A stretch of 64,000 nucleotides of DNA from Halorientalis salina (GCF_005049285.1 NZ_SOSC01000004.1:227149-291148); one strand, 5' to 3'. Positions 39,079-48,279 are shown, counted from the stretch's first letter. Notes: generated by a model not told the origin, from the sequence alone. Numbers and translations are program-made.

Positions 39079-41277
39079 TCAGGACGGCGTCGGCGGGTCG
39101 CCGTCCCAGGCGTCCATGTCGGCGTAGAAGTTCAGCATCGCGAACTTGAGTTTCTCGGGGTCGATGTCGATCATCTCGTTGCGCTGTTCGGCCGGGAACG
39201 TCTCCCTGACCGTGTAGTCGCTCATCTCGCGTTCGCCCTTGAGGGTGTAGCGCTTGTCGACGAGCACCCGGGCCCCGAAGTCCTCAGGGGAGCGAACCAC
39301 GCGGCCGAGCGCCTGGCGGGTCTTCCGTACGGTGGGAATCTCGACGGCGTAGGCCCAGCCGGCGTCCTCGGTGCCCATCCACTCGTTGCCCCCGTCGCCG
39401 AACGCCGCGTCGTAGGCCGCCTGGACGGCCTCCATCCGGTCGTCCAGATGCGGATAGGGGACGCCGACGACCACGACGGTGCGGGCGTCGTCGTCGTCGA
39501 AACTGACGCCCTCGGCGAGGGTGCCCCACAGCGACGTGAACAGCGCCGCGTCGTCGCTGTTCGTGAACCGCTCCCGAAGGGACTCGGCTCGGGTCGCGGG
39601 TTTATCGAGCAGCAGCTCCGAGTCGGTGCGGACCTGCCCGTGATATCGCTCGGCCTCGCCGTAACTCGGGAAGAAGACGAGCGTGTTGCCGGGCGTGAAG
39701 TCGACGGCGTCCTCCAGGATGCCCGTGATGGTCCGCTGGACCGTCGGATCGTCGCGCTTGCTGGCGAACAGCGCCGGCGCTTCGACGGTGTAGGTGCGCC
39801 GGCGGTCCTCGGGGAACTGCTCGCCGTAGGCCAGCGTCGCCGGGTCGTCGAGTCCGAGCACGTCCTCGGCCACCTCGAAGGGGCGCAGGGTCGCGCTCAT
39901 CAGGACGCTGGCGTGGAGTTCCTCGAACAGCGAACTGGTGACCTGCTGGGGGATACACCGGTACAGTTCCGCCCGGCCGTAGATGTCGCCGGTATCGTCC
40001 TCTCGCCGAACGCTGACGACCGGGTACTGCCCCTGCTGGGCGCTCTCGTCCATCCAGGTCGCGATGAACTGGGCGGCCTGTTTGGTCTGGCACTCCTGGC
40101 GCGTGCTGGCGTCGCCGTTCTTGTAGGCGTCCTCGTACTCCTCGTCCAGGATGCGGCCGTAGGTGAGTGCCTTCTCCAAATCCTGGTCGATGCCCGGCCC
40201 GGTGTACTGCTTGAGGAAGGCAAGCGTCAGGTCGTCCCGGCCCGTCTCGTTCGCGACCGTGAGGTCGTACCAGTTCTCGCCGACTTTCTCGCGTTCGCCG
40301 AAGTCGAAGGCGTCCTCGTAGGTATCGGCCAGCGCGATACGGAACGCCCGAATGACGTTCGCCGCGGCCTCGGCGCGCCCGTCGTCGCGCTCGGCGAGTT
40401 CGTCCAGTGCGCTGTCGAGCGTGTTCTCGGTGAGGGTACGGGTCGCGTGGTCGCGGGCGGCCCCCTCGACGTTGTGGGCCTCGTCGAAGACGGCGATCAC
40501 GTCCTCCGGATCGCGGCCGAGCCACCGGAAGAAGTGCTCGCGAGTCATCGGGTCCAGCAGGTGGTGGTAGTTACACACCACCAGGTCGACGCCCTCCATG
40601 CCTTCCTTGAGCAGTTCGTAGCCACAGAACCCCTCCATCTCGGCGTACTCGTAGATGTCGTCGGGCTCGCGCACGTCCGCGAAGAGCCACTCGTAGAACG
40701 CGTCGGTGTCGGCGGTCAGGTTGTTGTAGTAGTACTCGCAGGTGTTCTCGCCGTCCTGGAGGTCGGCGAGGTCCGCCTCTACGCCTTCGAGTTCCTCCAT
40801 CACGGACTGGCGGGCCTCGGCCGCCCCCTCGGTGCCCGCCTGACTCTCCTCTAAGAGCGCCTGTTCGCGTTCTTCGAGGTCGGCCTTGTCCTGTTCCGTG
40901 TCGACGAGGTCACGCGTGGTGTCCCGCAGCGCCTGACACTCCTCGTAGCCCACGTCGATGTGACACATCGAGCCTTTCCCGCGGAAGACGACGGCACGGA
41001 TCGGTTCCTGGTCGGTGATGGCGCGGGCGTCCTCGACGAACTGGCGCATCTGCTGGTGGACGTTCGTCGTGATGACCACCGTCTTCGAGTGTTCGCGGGC
41101 GTACTCCAGCGCCGGGACGAGCGAGGCCAGCGTCTTGCCGGTCCCCGTGGCCCCCTCGAACAGCACGTCGTCGCCGTCGCCCAGCGCGTCGTGGATCTTC
41201 GCCATCGCCTCGCGCTGGTGGTCGTACGGCTCCTCGTAGGGGAAAAACCGCGTGTAGTCCGCGCCCTCAGTCGCCAC
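39079..41277 (-). CDS. XPD/DinG-type superfamily 2 DNA helicase
   Basis: A 732-aa ATP-dependent 5'-3' helicase. Walker A GATGTGKT is at 42-49 and the DEAH box at 265-268. Four cysteines, C105, C114, C180 and C218, are placed like the iron-sulfur cluster ligands of XPD, but an acidic coiled-coil-like insert separates C114 from C180. The C-terminal half has LVFFPSYGEAERYHGQ, SLWGTLAEGVSF and RQALGRVVRSPEDFG (motif VI). Relatives act in DNA repair. A GTG start is chosen because a CTTTTTG TATA element lies 27 bases before it; a longer reading would include that promoter. Confidence 0.88.
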   Translation of the reverse strand: MATEGADYTRFFPYEEPYDHQREAMAKIHDALGDGDDVLFEGATGTGKTLASLVPALEYAREHSKTVVITTNVHQQMRQFVEDARAITDQEPIRAVVFRGKGSMCHIDVGYEECQALRDTTRDLVDTEQDKADLEEREQALLEESQAGTEGAAEARQSVMEELEGVEADLADLQDGENTCEYYYNNLTADTDAFYEWLFADVREPDDIYEYAEMEGFCGYELLKEGMEGVDLVVCNYHHLLDPMTREHFFRWLGRDPEDVIAVFDEAHNVEGAARDHATRTLTENTLDSALDELAERDDGRAEAAANVIRAFRIALADTYEDAFDFGEREKVGENWYDLTVANETGRDDLTLAFLKQYTGPGIDQDLEKALTYGRILDEEYEDAYKNGDASTRQECQTKQAAQFIATWMDESAQQGQYPVVSVRREDDTGDIYGRAELYRCIPQQVTSSLFEELHASVLMSATLRPFEVAEDVLGLDDPATLAYGEQFPEDRRRTYTVEAPALFASKRDDPTVQRTITGILEDAVDFTPGNTLVFFPSYGEAERYHGQVRTDSELLLDKPATRAESLRERFTNSDDAALFTSLWGTLAEGVSFDDDDARTVVVVGVPYPHLDDRMEAVQAAYDAAFGDGGNEWMGTEDAGWAYAVEIPTVRKTRQALGRVVRSPEDFGARVLVDKRYTLKGEREMSDYTVRETFPAEQRNEMIDIDPEKLKFAMLNFYADMDAWDGDPPTPS

Positions 41278-41300
41278 ATCTCCCGTTGTTCCCTCTGGAA

Positions 41301-41307
41301 CAAAAAG
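41301..41307 (-). promoter_or_regulatory. TATA-like box of the helicase gene
   Basis: On the minus strand ACTTTTTG is centred 27 bases before the GTG at 41277; this spacing decides the start. Confidence 0.55.
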
Positions 41308-41384
41308 TCTCGGCGTGGAACCCGTTTCCGAACGACCCTCCGGTTGCCGGAACACTTACAATCTGACTGTCAGATACGCGGCGT

Positions 41385-42581
41385 ATGCGCCGGTCGTTCG
41401 CGTTCGTCTGTTGTGCAGTGCTGGTGGTCCTCGCCGGCTGTTCCGGCGGCGGGCCGACGACCGAGACGGCCGCGTCGACGGCGTCACCGACTGCCACACC
41501 CACCGCCGAGGCGACCGACGCCGAGCCAGGCTCGGACCTGAATCTCTCGGTGGGCGTGACCGTGACCGGCGACCAACTGGCGCGAGCGCACGCGGCGACG
41601 CTCAGAAACGAGAGCTACACGCTGGTCAGCGACTTCGGGGGTGGCTCCACGGTGACCCGTGTCGACGGGACGGGACTGGCGCGTATCGCACCACCGCACC
41701 GCAGCTTCGTCTATCGAGCCGCGGGCGTCACCTACCGCAACCGAAGCACGCTGGTCGAACGGCGGTATCTCGCCCGGCCGACGCGGGCGAACGTTTCGAC
41801 CGGTGCGGGCGTCCTCGGGGATTTCTCGATACGCTTCGAGGTCGTCGAGACGACCACGGTCGACGACGAGCGCCGGGCCATCATGCGCCGGGCCGCAGCC
41901 CGGGCCAACGCCTCGGACCCGCGACCGTACTATCGGCTGGTCGCGACCGACTCCGGCCTGGTCAGGAACTACACGCACGGGGTGTCCCGGCCGGACCACG
42001 GCCTGGCGGTCACGGAGTCGTTCACCGTCTCGAACGTGGGCGAGACGACGTTCGAGCGGCCCGACTGGCTCACGCGGCTCCGGGAGGCGCCGGTCGACGG
42101 GGCCACCGACACCGGGACCGTCGTCGTCGAACGGCCCGAGTTGGACGCCCGGTTGCAGGTGGTCGGCGCGGTTCGCAACCTGCGTGACGTCGGCTTACGG
42201 GAGAACTGGGACGACTGGCTCGCGGAGGGGATCGTCGCGGAGGCGGGTGTCTCTCCCGTCGTCAACCCCGTCGTCCGCGACCGGTCGGCGAACGCCACCG
42301 TCACCGTGGGGTACGACGAGTCCCGCCTGCCCGACGGCGCGAGCGAGCGAAACGTCTCGCTGTTCGTCTACAACGAGTCGGTCGGGACGTACGTTCAGAT
42401 GCACACGACGGTCGATACCGGGGCCGACACCGCGACGGCGACCCGGGCACACGAGGTCACCTACTCGTCAGGCGGCGGGCCGGAGGAGACGGTTCGGCCG
42501 ACCATCGCCCATCCGTTGGGGCGGCCGGTCGTCGTCGCGATGCACGTGCCGACGTACTACGAGGCCTGGCGGGGCGGCTAA
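41385..42581 (+). CDS. Haloarchaeal lipoprotein, function unknown
   Basis: A 398-aa exported protein. Its signal peptide MRRSFAFVCCAVLVVLAGC contains the lipobox LAGC (Cys19). A Thr/Ala/Glu-rich linker (20-50) and a large beta-rich domain with several N-glycosylation-type sites follow. The mature protein would be lipid-anchored to the outer membrane face. I do not recognise the domain; some features recall haloarchaeal outer-surface proteins of unknown function. Its stop overlaps the convergent transporter stop by four bases. A TTACAAT element about 28 bases before the ATG is the likely promoter. Confidence 0.75.
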   Translation: MRRSFAFVCCAVLVVLAGCSGGGPTTETAASTASPTATPTAEATDAEPGSDLNLSVGVTVTGDQLARAHAATLRNESYTLVSDFGGGSTVTRVDGTGLARIAPPHRSFVYRAAGVTYRNRSTLVERRYLARPTRANVSTGAGVLGDFSIRFEVVETTTVDDERRAIMRRAAARANASDPRPYYRLVATDSGLVRNYTHGVSRPDHGLAVTESFTVSNVGETTFERPDWLTRLREAPVDGATDTGTVVVERPELDARLQVVGAVRNLRDVGLRENWDDWLAEGIVAEAGVSPVVNPVVRDRSANATVTVGYDESRLPDGASERNVSLFVYNESVGTYVQMHTTVDTGADTATATRAHEVTYSSGGGPEETVRPTIAHPLGRPVVVAMHVPTYYEAWRGG

Positions 42582-43528
42582 TCTTCGGGTTCGATGTACA
42601 CCTTGAACACGTGTGAGTCCTCGGCTTTGAGCGCGTCCTCGATGGCAGTGATGCGCTCGTCCATCTCCTCGGTGCCGATGCCGTTCTCGAAGGCCACGTC
42701 GGCGGTGACGAAGAGCTTCCCCGGACCGAAATACACCGTCCGGAAGTCGACGATGTCGCTGACGCCCTCACTGCCCGTGACGATGTCCCGGAGTTGCCCC
42801 TCGCGGTCGGCCGAGAGGCTCTCCCCGATCAGGAGCCGTTTGTTCTCCCAGGCGAGCGCGACGGCAAACCCCATCAGCATGAGGCCGATGAGCAGTGCCG
42901 ACCCGGCGTCGTAGATCGGGTTCCCGGTGTAGTTCGTGAGGAAGATGCCGAACAGCGCGATGCCGGCACCGCTCAGGGCGATGAAGTCCTCGGTGAGCGC
43001 GGTCAGCGTCGTCACGTCCGAGGTCTTCGTGAACGCCTCGCGGTAGCCGTCCCAGTCGTGGATTCTCATCTGTCGCTTTATTTCTGTGTTGGCCTTGTGG
43101 AACGCGTAGAGCTCGAAGACGATCGCGCCGAGCAGGACTACGTAGTTGACGTAGACGGCGTTGAAGGTGATGTCGAGCACCGGGAGCGTGGCCTCGCTGG
43201 CCCGGTGGACCCCGCCCTGCGTCAAGGCGTTGTAACCGTGCTTCGCCGACTCCCAGCCCGCGATGCCGAAGAGCATCACCGAGACGAGGAAGCTATAGAA
43301 GAACTGCGCCTTCCCGTAACCGAACGGGTGGTCTCGGTCGGCCTCCTGTGCCCCGTATCTGATGCCGATCAGCAGGAACACCTGGTTCCCGGTGTCGGAG
43401 ATCGAGTGATAGGTCTCCGAGAGCATCGCCGCGCTCCCGGTCAGCAGGAAGCCGACGAACTTCAGTATCGCTATCGCCCCGTTGGCGATGAGCGCCGCGA
43501 TAACCACCCCTTTGCTGTTGCCGGCCAT
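42578..43528 (-). CDS. Cation diffusion facilitator (ZnT9/SLC30A9-like)
   Basis: A 316-aa divalent-metal/proton antiporter of the CDF family, with six predicted TM helices and a cytoplasmic C-terminal domain. TM2 has YHSISDTGNQV, the metal-site-like H-x-x-x-D. DHPFGYGKAQFFY is the CDF family signature. TM5 reads TALTEDFIALSG, lacking the usual H/D-x-x-x-D pair but with the E-D seen in ZnT9-type members. Substrate (Zn, Fe, Mn or Co) cannot be decided, and transport activity may differ from canonical CDF. No metal regulator is adjacent. Confidence 0.9.
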   Translation of the reverse strand: MAGNSKGVVIAALIANGAIAILKFVGFLLTGSAAMLSETYHSISDTGNQVFLLIGIRYGAQEADRDHPFGYGKAQFFYSFLVSVMLFGIAGWESAKHGYNALTQGGVHRASEATLPVLDITFNAVYVNYVVLLGAIVFELYAFHKANTEIKRQMRIHDWDGYREAFTKTSDVTTLTALTEDFIALSGAGIALFGIFLTNYTGNPIYDAGSALLIGLMLMGFAVALAWENKRLLIGESLSADREGQLRDIVTGSEGVSDIVDFRTVYFGPGKLFVTADVAFENGIGTEEMDERITAIEDALKAEDSHVFKVYIEPED

Positions 43529-43640
43529 TACGTAGCCGGTCCCCCGGCAGCGGGAAAGGTGTTCTGCTCCCGCGGGTTTCCGCCCGGTTTTCCGGGGCCG
43601 AGTCGGCGTCGCTTTTGGTCCCCGTCACCTACCGGGACTC

Positions 43641-44150
43641 ATGCTCACCGTCGTCTCCGACACCCACGCCAAGGACGGCCATCGCCTGACGGGCCGAACC
43701 CTCGACGCCGTCCACGACGCCGCGTTCGTCGTCCACGCGGGCGATTTCATGACCGAAACGGTCCTCGACGCGTTCGTCGACGAGGCCGGGACGTTCGCCG
43801 GCGTCGTCGGCAACAACGACACACCCGCCGTCCAGGACCGGCTCCCCACGAAACGCGTCGTCGAGAGCGAGGGGATCCGCCTGGTCGTCGTTCACGGTCA
43901 CGAACACTCCGAGACTGCGCTGTCCATGCTCGGTCGGCAAGAGGCCGCGGATCTCGTCGTCTTCGGTCACTCCCACCGGCCGGGCGTCCACGACGCCGGC
44001 GAGGTGACGCTGCTCAATCCCGGGAGCCACGCCCAGCCGCGGCGCTACCGGCCGGCACACGCCGAACTGGAGCGCGAGGGGAATCGGATTCGCGGCCGAC
44101 TGGTCCAGCCGGACGGCACCGTCTTCGAGGAGTTCGAGATCGAATCGTAG
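43641..44150 (+). CDS. YfcE/MJ0936-type metallophosphoesterase
   Basis: A 169-aa calcineurin-like phosphodiesterase. All five metal-site motifs are present in order: SDTHAKDG, HAGDFM, GNNDTP, HGHEH and GHSHRPG. Archaeal homologues hydrolyse simple phosphodiesters in vitro, with manganese or nickel; the physiological substrate is unknown. It begins about 110 bases from the divergent CDF gene. Confidence 0.9.
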   Translation: MLTVVSDTHAKDGHRLTGRTLDAVHDAAFVVHAGDFMTETVLDAFVDEAGTFAGVVGNNDTPAVQDRLPTKRVVESEGIRLVVVHGHEHSETALSMLGRQEAADLVVFGHSHRPGVHDAGEVTLLNPGSHAQPRRYRPAHAELEREGNRIRGRLVQPDGTVFEEFEIES

Positions 44151-44439
44151 CAAACAGTTCGCGAGCGCGGGATGATCGTGGAGAGCCGACAGCGGGTCCC
44201 GTGGCGGAGGGCCGAAGCGTGCGGGGCACTACCGACTTGGGACCGTACTTGAAAGTAGCCGACGGAGAGTCAAAGAGCGGTTTTAGCTATCGGGGACTGT
44301 CCACCGGTCCCGGGCGTCCGTCGGCGGTTCGGGGCCTGTTTCGAGTCGACGCGGGCCGGTACCGACCCGTCCGCCACCCGTTCGCCGCTCGTCAGACGCC
44401 GCCGCAGGGTTCAAAGTAACTGAGGTTCTAGGGACGGGT
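44151..44439 (+). other. 289-base gap, no gene recognised
   Basis: No convincing reading frame with coding character is seen. A promoter-like AGAGCGGTTTTAGCT at about 44274-44288 could start a short RNA or a long leader for the zinc-finger gene, but that gene has a closer TATA-like TTCAAAGTAA (about 44411-44420). Confidence 0.3.
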
Positions 44440-44604
44440 ATGCGGTGTCACTACTGCGACCGCAACGCTGAAGTCGCGGTCGAGAAAGACGGCGTCAAGG
44501 TCGGTGTCTGCCAGCGGCACTTCCGCGAACAGATGGAACAACTCGCGGACAGCGACGCCCTCGCGAACCTCGAGGAGGAACTCGATATCGACGGCCCCGA
44601 GTAG
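44440..44604 (+). CDS. Zinc-binding mini-protein (DUF6757-like)
   Basis: A 54-aa protein beginning MRCHYCDRNAEVAVEKDG, with Cys3, Cys6 and a downstream CQRHF (Cys24, His27) that could bind one zinc. The acidic helical tail is EEELDIDGPE. It matches a small conserved haloarchaeal family that I believe is listed as DUF6757. The TATA-like element 26 bases upstream supports the start. Function unknown. Confidence 0.72.
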   Translation: MRCHYCDRNAEVAVEKDGVKVGVCQRHFREQMEQLADSDALANLEEELDIDGPE

Positions 44605-44756
44605 GGGCTCCGACCCGGCGATCGACCGGGACGACGAGAGACGTGTTTTCAGTTCGTTTTACCGGCTGCAGCCGTCGGTTCAGGTTCCGGGACGACGTTC
44701 GCGTGACCCGACCGCGTTCCCCGACGCTTTTGTTCGGGGGTCGATAACAAGCGGCC

Positions 44757-45224
44757 ATGGACCAGACGAACGTCGACGACGTCGACGACCGGATGGGACC
44801 GGCCGACGTCAAGCGCCCGGTCTCGGACGCGCTGGGGACGACCGACATGGTGTTGAACTACTACGAACTCGCACCGGGGGAGAGCCTCGGCTTCGGCTAT
44901 CACCGCCATTCCGACCAGGAGGAAGTGTTCTACATCGCACAGGGCACCGTCACCTTCGAGACCGAGGAGGGCGACGTGACCGCGACCGAGGGGGAGTGTG
45001 TTCGCTTCGAACCCGGCGAGTGGCAGCTCGGAACTAACGAGGGAGAGGAACGCGTGGTCGCGCTCGCGATGGGCGCGCCCGAGGAGATGGGCGACACCGA
45101 GATGCTCCGTGAGTGTACCGACTGTGGCGGTCGGACCGAACAGGAACTGGAACTCACCGACGACCGCGACGCCATTCTGACGCTGTGTGTCGAGTGCGGT
45201 GCCGAAACCGGCCGGTTCGAGTGA
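44757..45224 (+). CDS. Cupin protein with C-terminal zinc ribbon
   Basis: A 155-aa protein. The cupin barrel (about 30-110) has the metal-binding motif GFGYHRHSDQEEVFYIAQG (two His, Glu) and the second motif FEPGEWQLG, where the usual His is replaced. A C-terminal rubredoxin-like ribbon has CTDCGG and CVECGAE. Fusions of this kind are common in haloarchaea, and no substrate is known. The ATG agrees with a CTTTTGT TATA-like box about 29 bases upstream. Confidence 0.85.
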   Translation: MDQTNVDDVDDRMGPADVKRPVSDALGTTDMVLNYYELAPGESLGFGYHRHSDQEEVFYIAQGTVTFETEEGDVTATEGECVRFEPGEWQLGTNEGEERVVALAMGAPEEMGDTEMLRECTDCGGRTEQELELTDDRDAILTLCVECGAETGRFE

Positions 45225-45450
45225 GCGTCTGCGACACGTCCATCCTCGAATCCAGTTACCACAGTCGCTCCGCGTGACTCGGTTCGGGAAACGCTCGAAA
45301 AGTATATGTCGTCTAAAATACAACCTCGTCGTACAGTGGTTACACGAGTTGGCGTTGCTGTTTTCTCCGTCTCACAACGTGACCGGGTCGCCGATCACGG
45401 TGTGGCTGGCAGTGGCGCGACGCTTCCGGCACTCGCACTGAGGTGCAACG
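45225..45450 (+). promoter_or_regulatory. Promoter region of the HEAT-repeat operon
   Basis: A 226-base gap with AAGTATATGTCGTCTAAAA around 45299-45317. It would give a leader of about 120 bases to the HEAT-repeat gene. Nothing else is recognised. Confidence 0.4.
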
Positions 45451-46713
45451 ATGTCCGATAACCGAAAGCGATGGGACTCGTCTGCGATTCACCAGTTGTC
45501 GGGCGACGTCGATACGGACGAACTGTACAAACGACTGGAGTACAGCGAGACCGTCGAAACCAGACGACGGACGGCGGAACTGCTGGGAAACTTGGCCGAC
45601 ACGGACCTCGAATACGAGGAGGCGACACTCGTCCAGAACCTGACGAACGCCGTCCTGACCGACGACGACGTCGCCGTTCGGGCCCGAGCGATCAACGCGC
45701 TGTACTTCCACGGCGACGAGTACATCACAGAGCTAATAAACGAAGTCGCGAAGTCGGTTCGAGACGGCGAGCGGACCGATGACGTGACGCAGTTCTTTCT
45801 CGGGTGGCTCGACGCCGAGTATCCGGAGTTCAGGATGGTCGCGGCCTCTGCGCTGCGGCGGTTCGGCGACGAGCGCGTCGTCCCGTCACTCAGGAACGTG
45901 TTCGACGATACGGACGCGAGGGTTCGGGCACGGGCCGTCCGTTCGTACAGTCTCGTCGACGGTTCGGTCAGGGTCGAGCCGATCCAATCGATGCTCCGCG
46001 ACAGCGCCCCGCGCGTTCGCCGTGCGGCTGCGACCGCGCTGGGACGTATCGGGACCGAAGACGCCGTCGAGGGGCTTGTGCCTGCCGCCAGGGCCAGCGA
46101 CGAACAGCTCCGGCGAATCGCCGTCGAACACCTCTACCAATTGGACACCGAACGAGCAGCGAAAGTGCTGTTGCAGGCCCTTTCGGACCGCTCTCGAACG
46201 GTCCGAAGCGAAGCACTCGAATCCCTGCTCCGTCTCGTCGCGACCGGTGACTCGGTCCGTGCCGCGGCAGTTCGGGACGCACTCATCGAGGACACCGGCA
46301 CGCCCGAGCCGACCGACATCGTAGACGTTCTCCGCGACGTGCTGGCCCGAGCGGATAGAAACGATGTCCGATGCCACGCAGTGTGGCTGCTCGGCGAGTT
46401 CGTCGGGGCGGTCGCTGGCGGCGACGTTCGAAACGCCCTCGTCGAGCGACTCGACGACGGCGATCCGGTCGTCGCCGACATCGCGGCGGCCTACCTCCGT
46501 CAACTCGAAGGCGAAGCACTCGAAAAACGCCTGCGTCGGCTGGTCCAGAGCGACGACACGTCGCTCGACGGAAAGGAGCGAGCGGCGTCCATACTCGAAA
46601 AGATCGAGAACGATACCGCGACACGAATCGAAGCGATGGACATCGAGTACACGTACGTCAGTGAACCGTCGGACTACACGGCGAAACGAACTACCGACGA
46701 CGTCTCGGAGTAA
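45451..46713 (+). CDS. HEAT-repeat (PBS lyase-like) scaffold protein
   Basis: A 420-aa acidic soluble protein of stacked helical repeats. Recognisable units include VAASALRRFGDERVVPSLRN, VRRAAATALGRIGTEDAVEG and VADIAAAYLRQLEGEALEKR, spaced about 30-35 residues apart from residue 30 to 390. HEAT_PBS proteins serve as protein-protein scaffolds, and one is linked to taxis signalling in Halobacterium, but no che genes are near. The next gene starts two bases after the stop, so the two products probably act together. Codon use looks slightly less GC-rich than in surrounding genes. Confidence 0.85.
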   Translation: MSDNRKRWDSSAIHQLSGDVDTDELYKRLEYSETVETRRRTAELLGNLADTDLEYEEATLVQNLTNAVLTDDDVAVRARAINALYFHGDEYITELINEVAKSVRDGERTDDVTQFFLGWLDAEYPEFRMVAASALRRFGDERVVPSLRNVFDDTDARVRARAVRSYSLVDGSVRVEPIQSMLRDSAPRVRRAAATALGRIGTEDAVEGLVPAARASDEQLRRIAVEHLYQLDTERAAKVLLQALSDRSRTVRSEALESLLRLVATGDSVRAAAVRDALIEDTGTPEPTDIVDVLRDVLARADRNDVRCHAVWLLGEFVGAVAGGDVRNALVERLDDGDPVVADIAAAYLRQLEGEALEKRLRRLVQSDDTSLDGKERAASILEKIENDTATRIEAMDIEYTYVSEPSDYTAKRTTDDVSE

Positions 46714-46715
46714 TC

Positions 46716-47540
46716 ATGGTCTACAAATGGCACTGCCGGCGCTGTCGATTTACCATCTGGTCTCGCAGTCACGCGAAACTGGCCAGCCAGTTGAAATCAC
46801 ACCTTCTGGGCCACTACACCGACAGCGTCTCGAAGAAGAACTTCCGGCTGGCCTGGGAGTGCCCACACTGTGAGATGGAGGGCCAGACCCACGACAAAGA
46901 GACCGGTGTCCAGGAGTTCAAGGACCACCTCTACGGTCACGTCGAGGAGCGAATCCAGTCTGGCATCCACATCGCCGACGACATCGGTGGCAGCGGGAAC
47001 GTGCTGGTGAAAGCCCCCATCGAGAGTACCGGTGCTGACAACGCGCGCACTCACTTCCTGTCCGTGGGTGATATCGTCGTCATCGTCACGAACCATCCGG
47101 AATCACGGCTCCGGTTGCTCGACGAGAACCTGAACCAGTGGCCCGAGCGGACAGTCGTGATAACGACGAAGCGTCGACCACTGGAGGACCCGCCGGACAT
47201 CGATTTCTCCGACGTGCCGGTCGAAGTCGTCAAACTCGACCCGACGCTCGGCCCGACCGGTCTGGGCGAGACGATCTCCCGCGTCATCGAGGAACAGCAC
47301 ACGTCGGGAAAGCGCATCGCCTTTGGGTTCGACATCCTGCCGGAGATCATCGAATCCTTCGACGTGAAACGGTCCTATCGGTTCCTGTCGATGCTTTCGG
47401 CACGCCTGAAGGAAGTCAACGCGCTCGCCCAGTTCTACATCAACCCGCGGCCACAGTCGTCGAGCGTCCTCAACGTCATTGACGACGAGTTCGACCTGGA
47501 ACTGACCGCGGAGAACTCCGTGTTCATCGCGCAGACGTGA
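46716..47540 (+). CDS. Double zinc-finger protein with degenerate RecA/DUF7504-like domain
   Basis: A 274-aa protein. Two C2H2-like fingers open it: CRRCRFTIWSRSHAKLASQL with HLLGHY, then CPHCEMEGQTHDKETG with HLYGH. The second half (about 105-270) has alternating hydrophobic strands (DIVVIVTNHPESRLRLL, RIAFGFDILPEIIESFD) like the RecA-fold family of haloarchaea often listed as DUF7504. No Walker A motif is seen, so nucleotide binding is doubtful. Co-transcribed with the HEAT-repeat gene. I cannot assign a function; a regulatory complex is plausible. Confidence 0.7.
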   Translation: MVYKWHCRRCRFTIWSRSHAKLASQLKSHLLGHYTDSVSKKNFRLAWECPHCEMEGQTHDKETGVQEFKDHLYGHVEERIQSGIHIADDIGGSGNVLVKAPIESTGADNARTHFLSVGDIVVIVTNHPESRLRLLDENLNQWPERTVVITTKRRPLEDPPDIDFSDVPVEVVKLDPTLGPTGLGETISRVIEEQHTSGKRIAFGFDILPEIIESFDVKRSYRFLSMLSARLKEVNALAQFYINPRPQSSSVLNVIDDEFDLELTAENSVFIAQT

Positions 47541-47559
47541 GCCGCTCTGACTGTCCGTA

Positions 47560-48279
47560 TCAGTCGTCGGCCGCGTTCGTCGCGCCCGTCGCGTCGTCCA
47601 GACTGACCTGGCGGACGTATTGCGTGTAGTTCTCGAACAGCTGTTTGGTCTCGCAGGCGGCCGTGTAGTTCTCGGGCGTGATGCCGTCGACGACCGACTG
47701 GATGCGCTCCTCGGAGAGTTCGTCCTTGCCTCTGGTCACGGACTCGGCGGTGTCCATGTCGTACTCGGGGTGGAACTGGACGGCGAAGGCGTGGTCTTTC
47801 CGGAAGCCGTGGATGCCGTAGTCGTTCTCGGCGAACACCGTCGCGCCCGGCGGGGCCTCGGCGACCCGGTCCGAATGGGTCGTGAAGGCGGTGAACTCGG
47901 GGTCGACGCCGGAAAGCAGCGGGGACTGGCCGTCGTGTTCGACGGTGCGGTACCCGATCTCGTACTCGCCCATGTCCTCGACCTCGCCGCCGAGGGCGTC
48001 GGCGAGCAGCTGGTGGCCCCAACACACGCCCAGGCACGGCAGCCCCGCGTCGACGGCCTCGCCGACCCACTCTCTGACCCCGTCGATCCACTCGCGATCC
48101 CAGTAGACGGAGGCACGAGAGCCGGTGACGAGACAGCCGTCGAACGCGTAGGATCGAGGGACCTCGCCGGATGGACAGTGGTACTCGACGAGGTCCGCGT
48201 CGAGTTCGCGACGGAAGTTCCGCCGGGTGTCGTCCGGTTCGTGGGCTGCGTTCAGCAGGGCGATGCGTGGCCGTGTCAT
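47560..48279 (-). CDS. Class I glutamine amidotransferase-like protein
   Basis: A 239-aa protein of the GATase1 fold. The nucleophile elbow GVCWGHQLLADAL has the catalytic Cys, and AVQFHPEYDMD supplies the His-Glu pair. It belongs to the stand-alone group related to the GMP synthase amidotransferase domain and to gamma-glutamyl hydrolases (GuaA-like/YfeJ-like). No partner synthetase is adjacent, so the substrate is unknown. It is convergent with the zinc-finger gene. Confidence 0.85.
   Translation of the reverse strand: MTRPRIALLNAAHEPDDTRRNFRRELDADLVEYHCPSGEVPRSYAFDGCLVTGSRASVYWDREWIDGVREWVGEAVDAGLPCLGVCWGHQLLADALGGEVEDMGEYEIGYRTVEHDGQSPLLSGVDPEFTAFTTHSDRVAEAPPGATVFAENDYGIHGFRKDHAFAVQFHPEYDMDTAESVTRGKDELSEERIQSVVDGITPENYTAACETKQLFENYTQYVRQVSLDDATGATNAADD

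Noticed and set aside
43534..44419. Plus-strand open frame running through the YfcE-like gene and the following gap
   Set aside because: Arg/Pro-rich out-of-frame reading; the phosphoesterase frame carries all five catalytic motifs.
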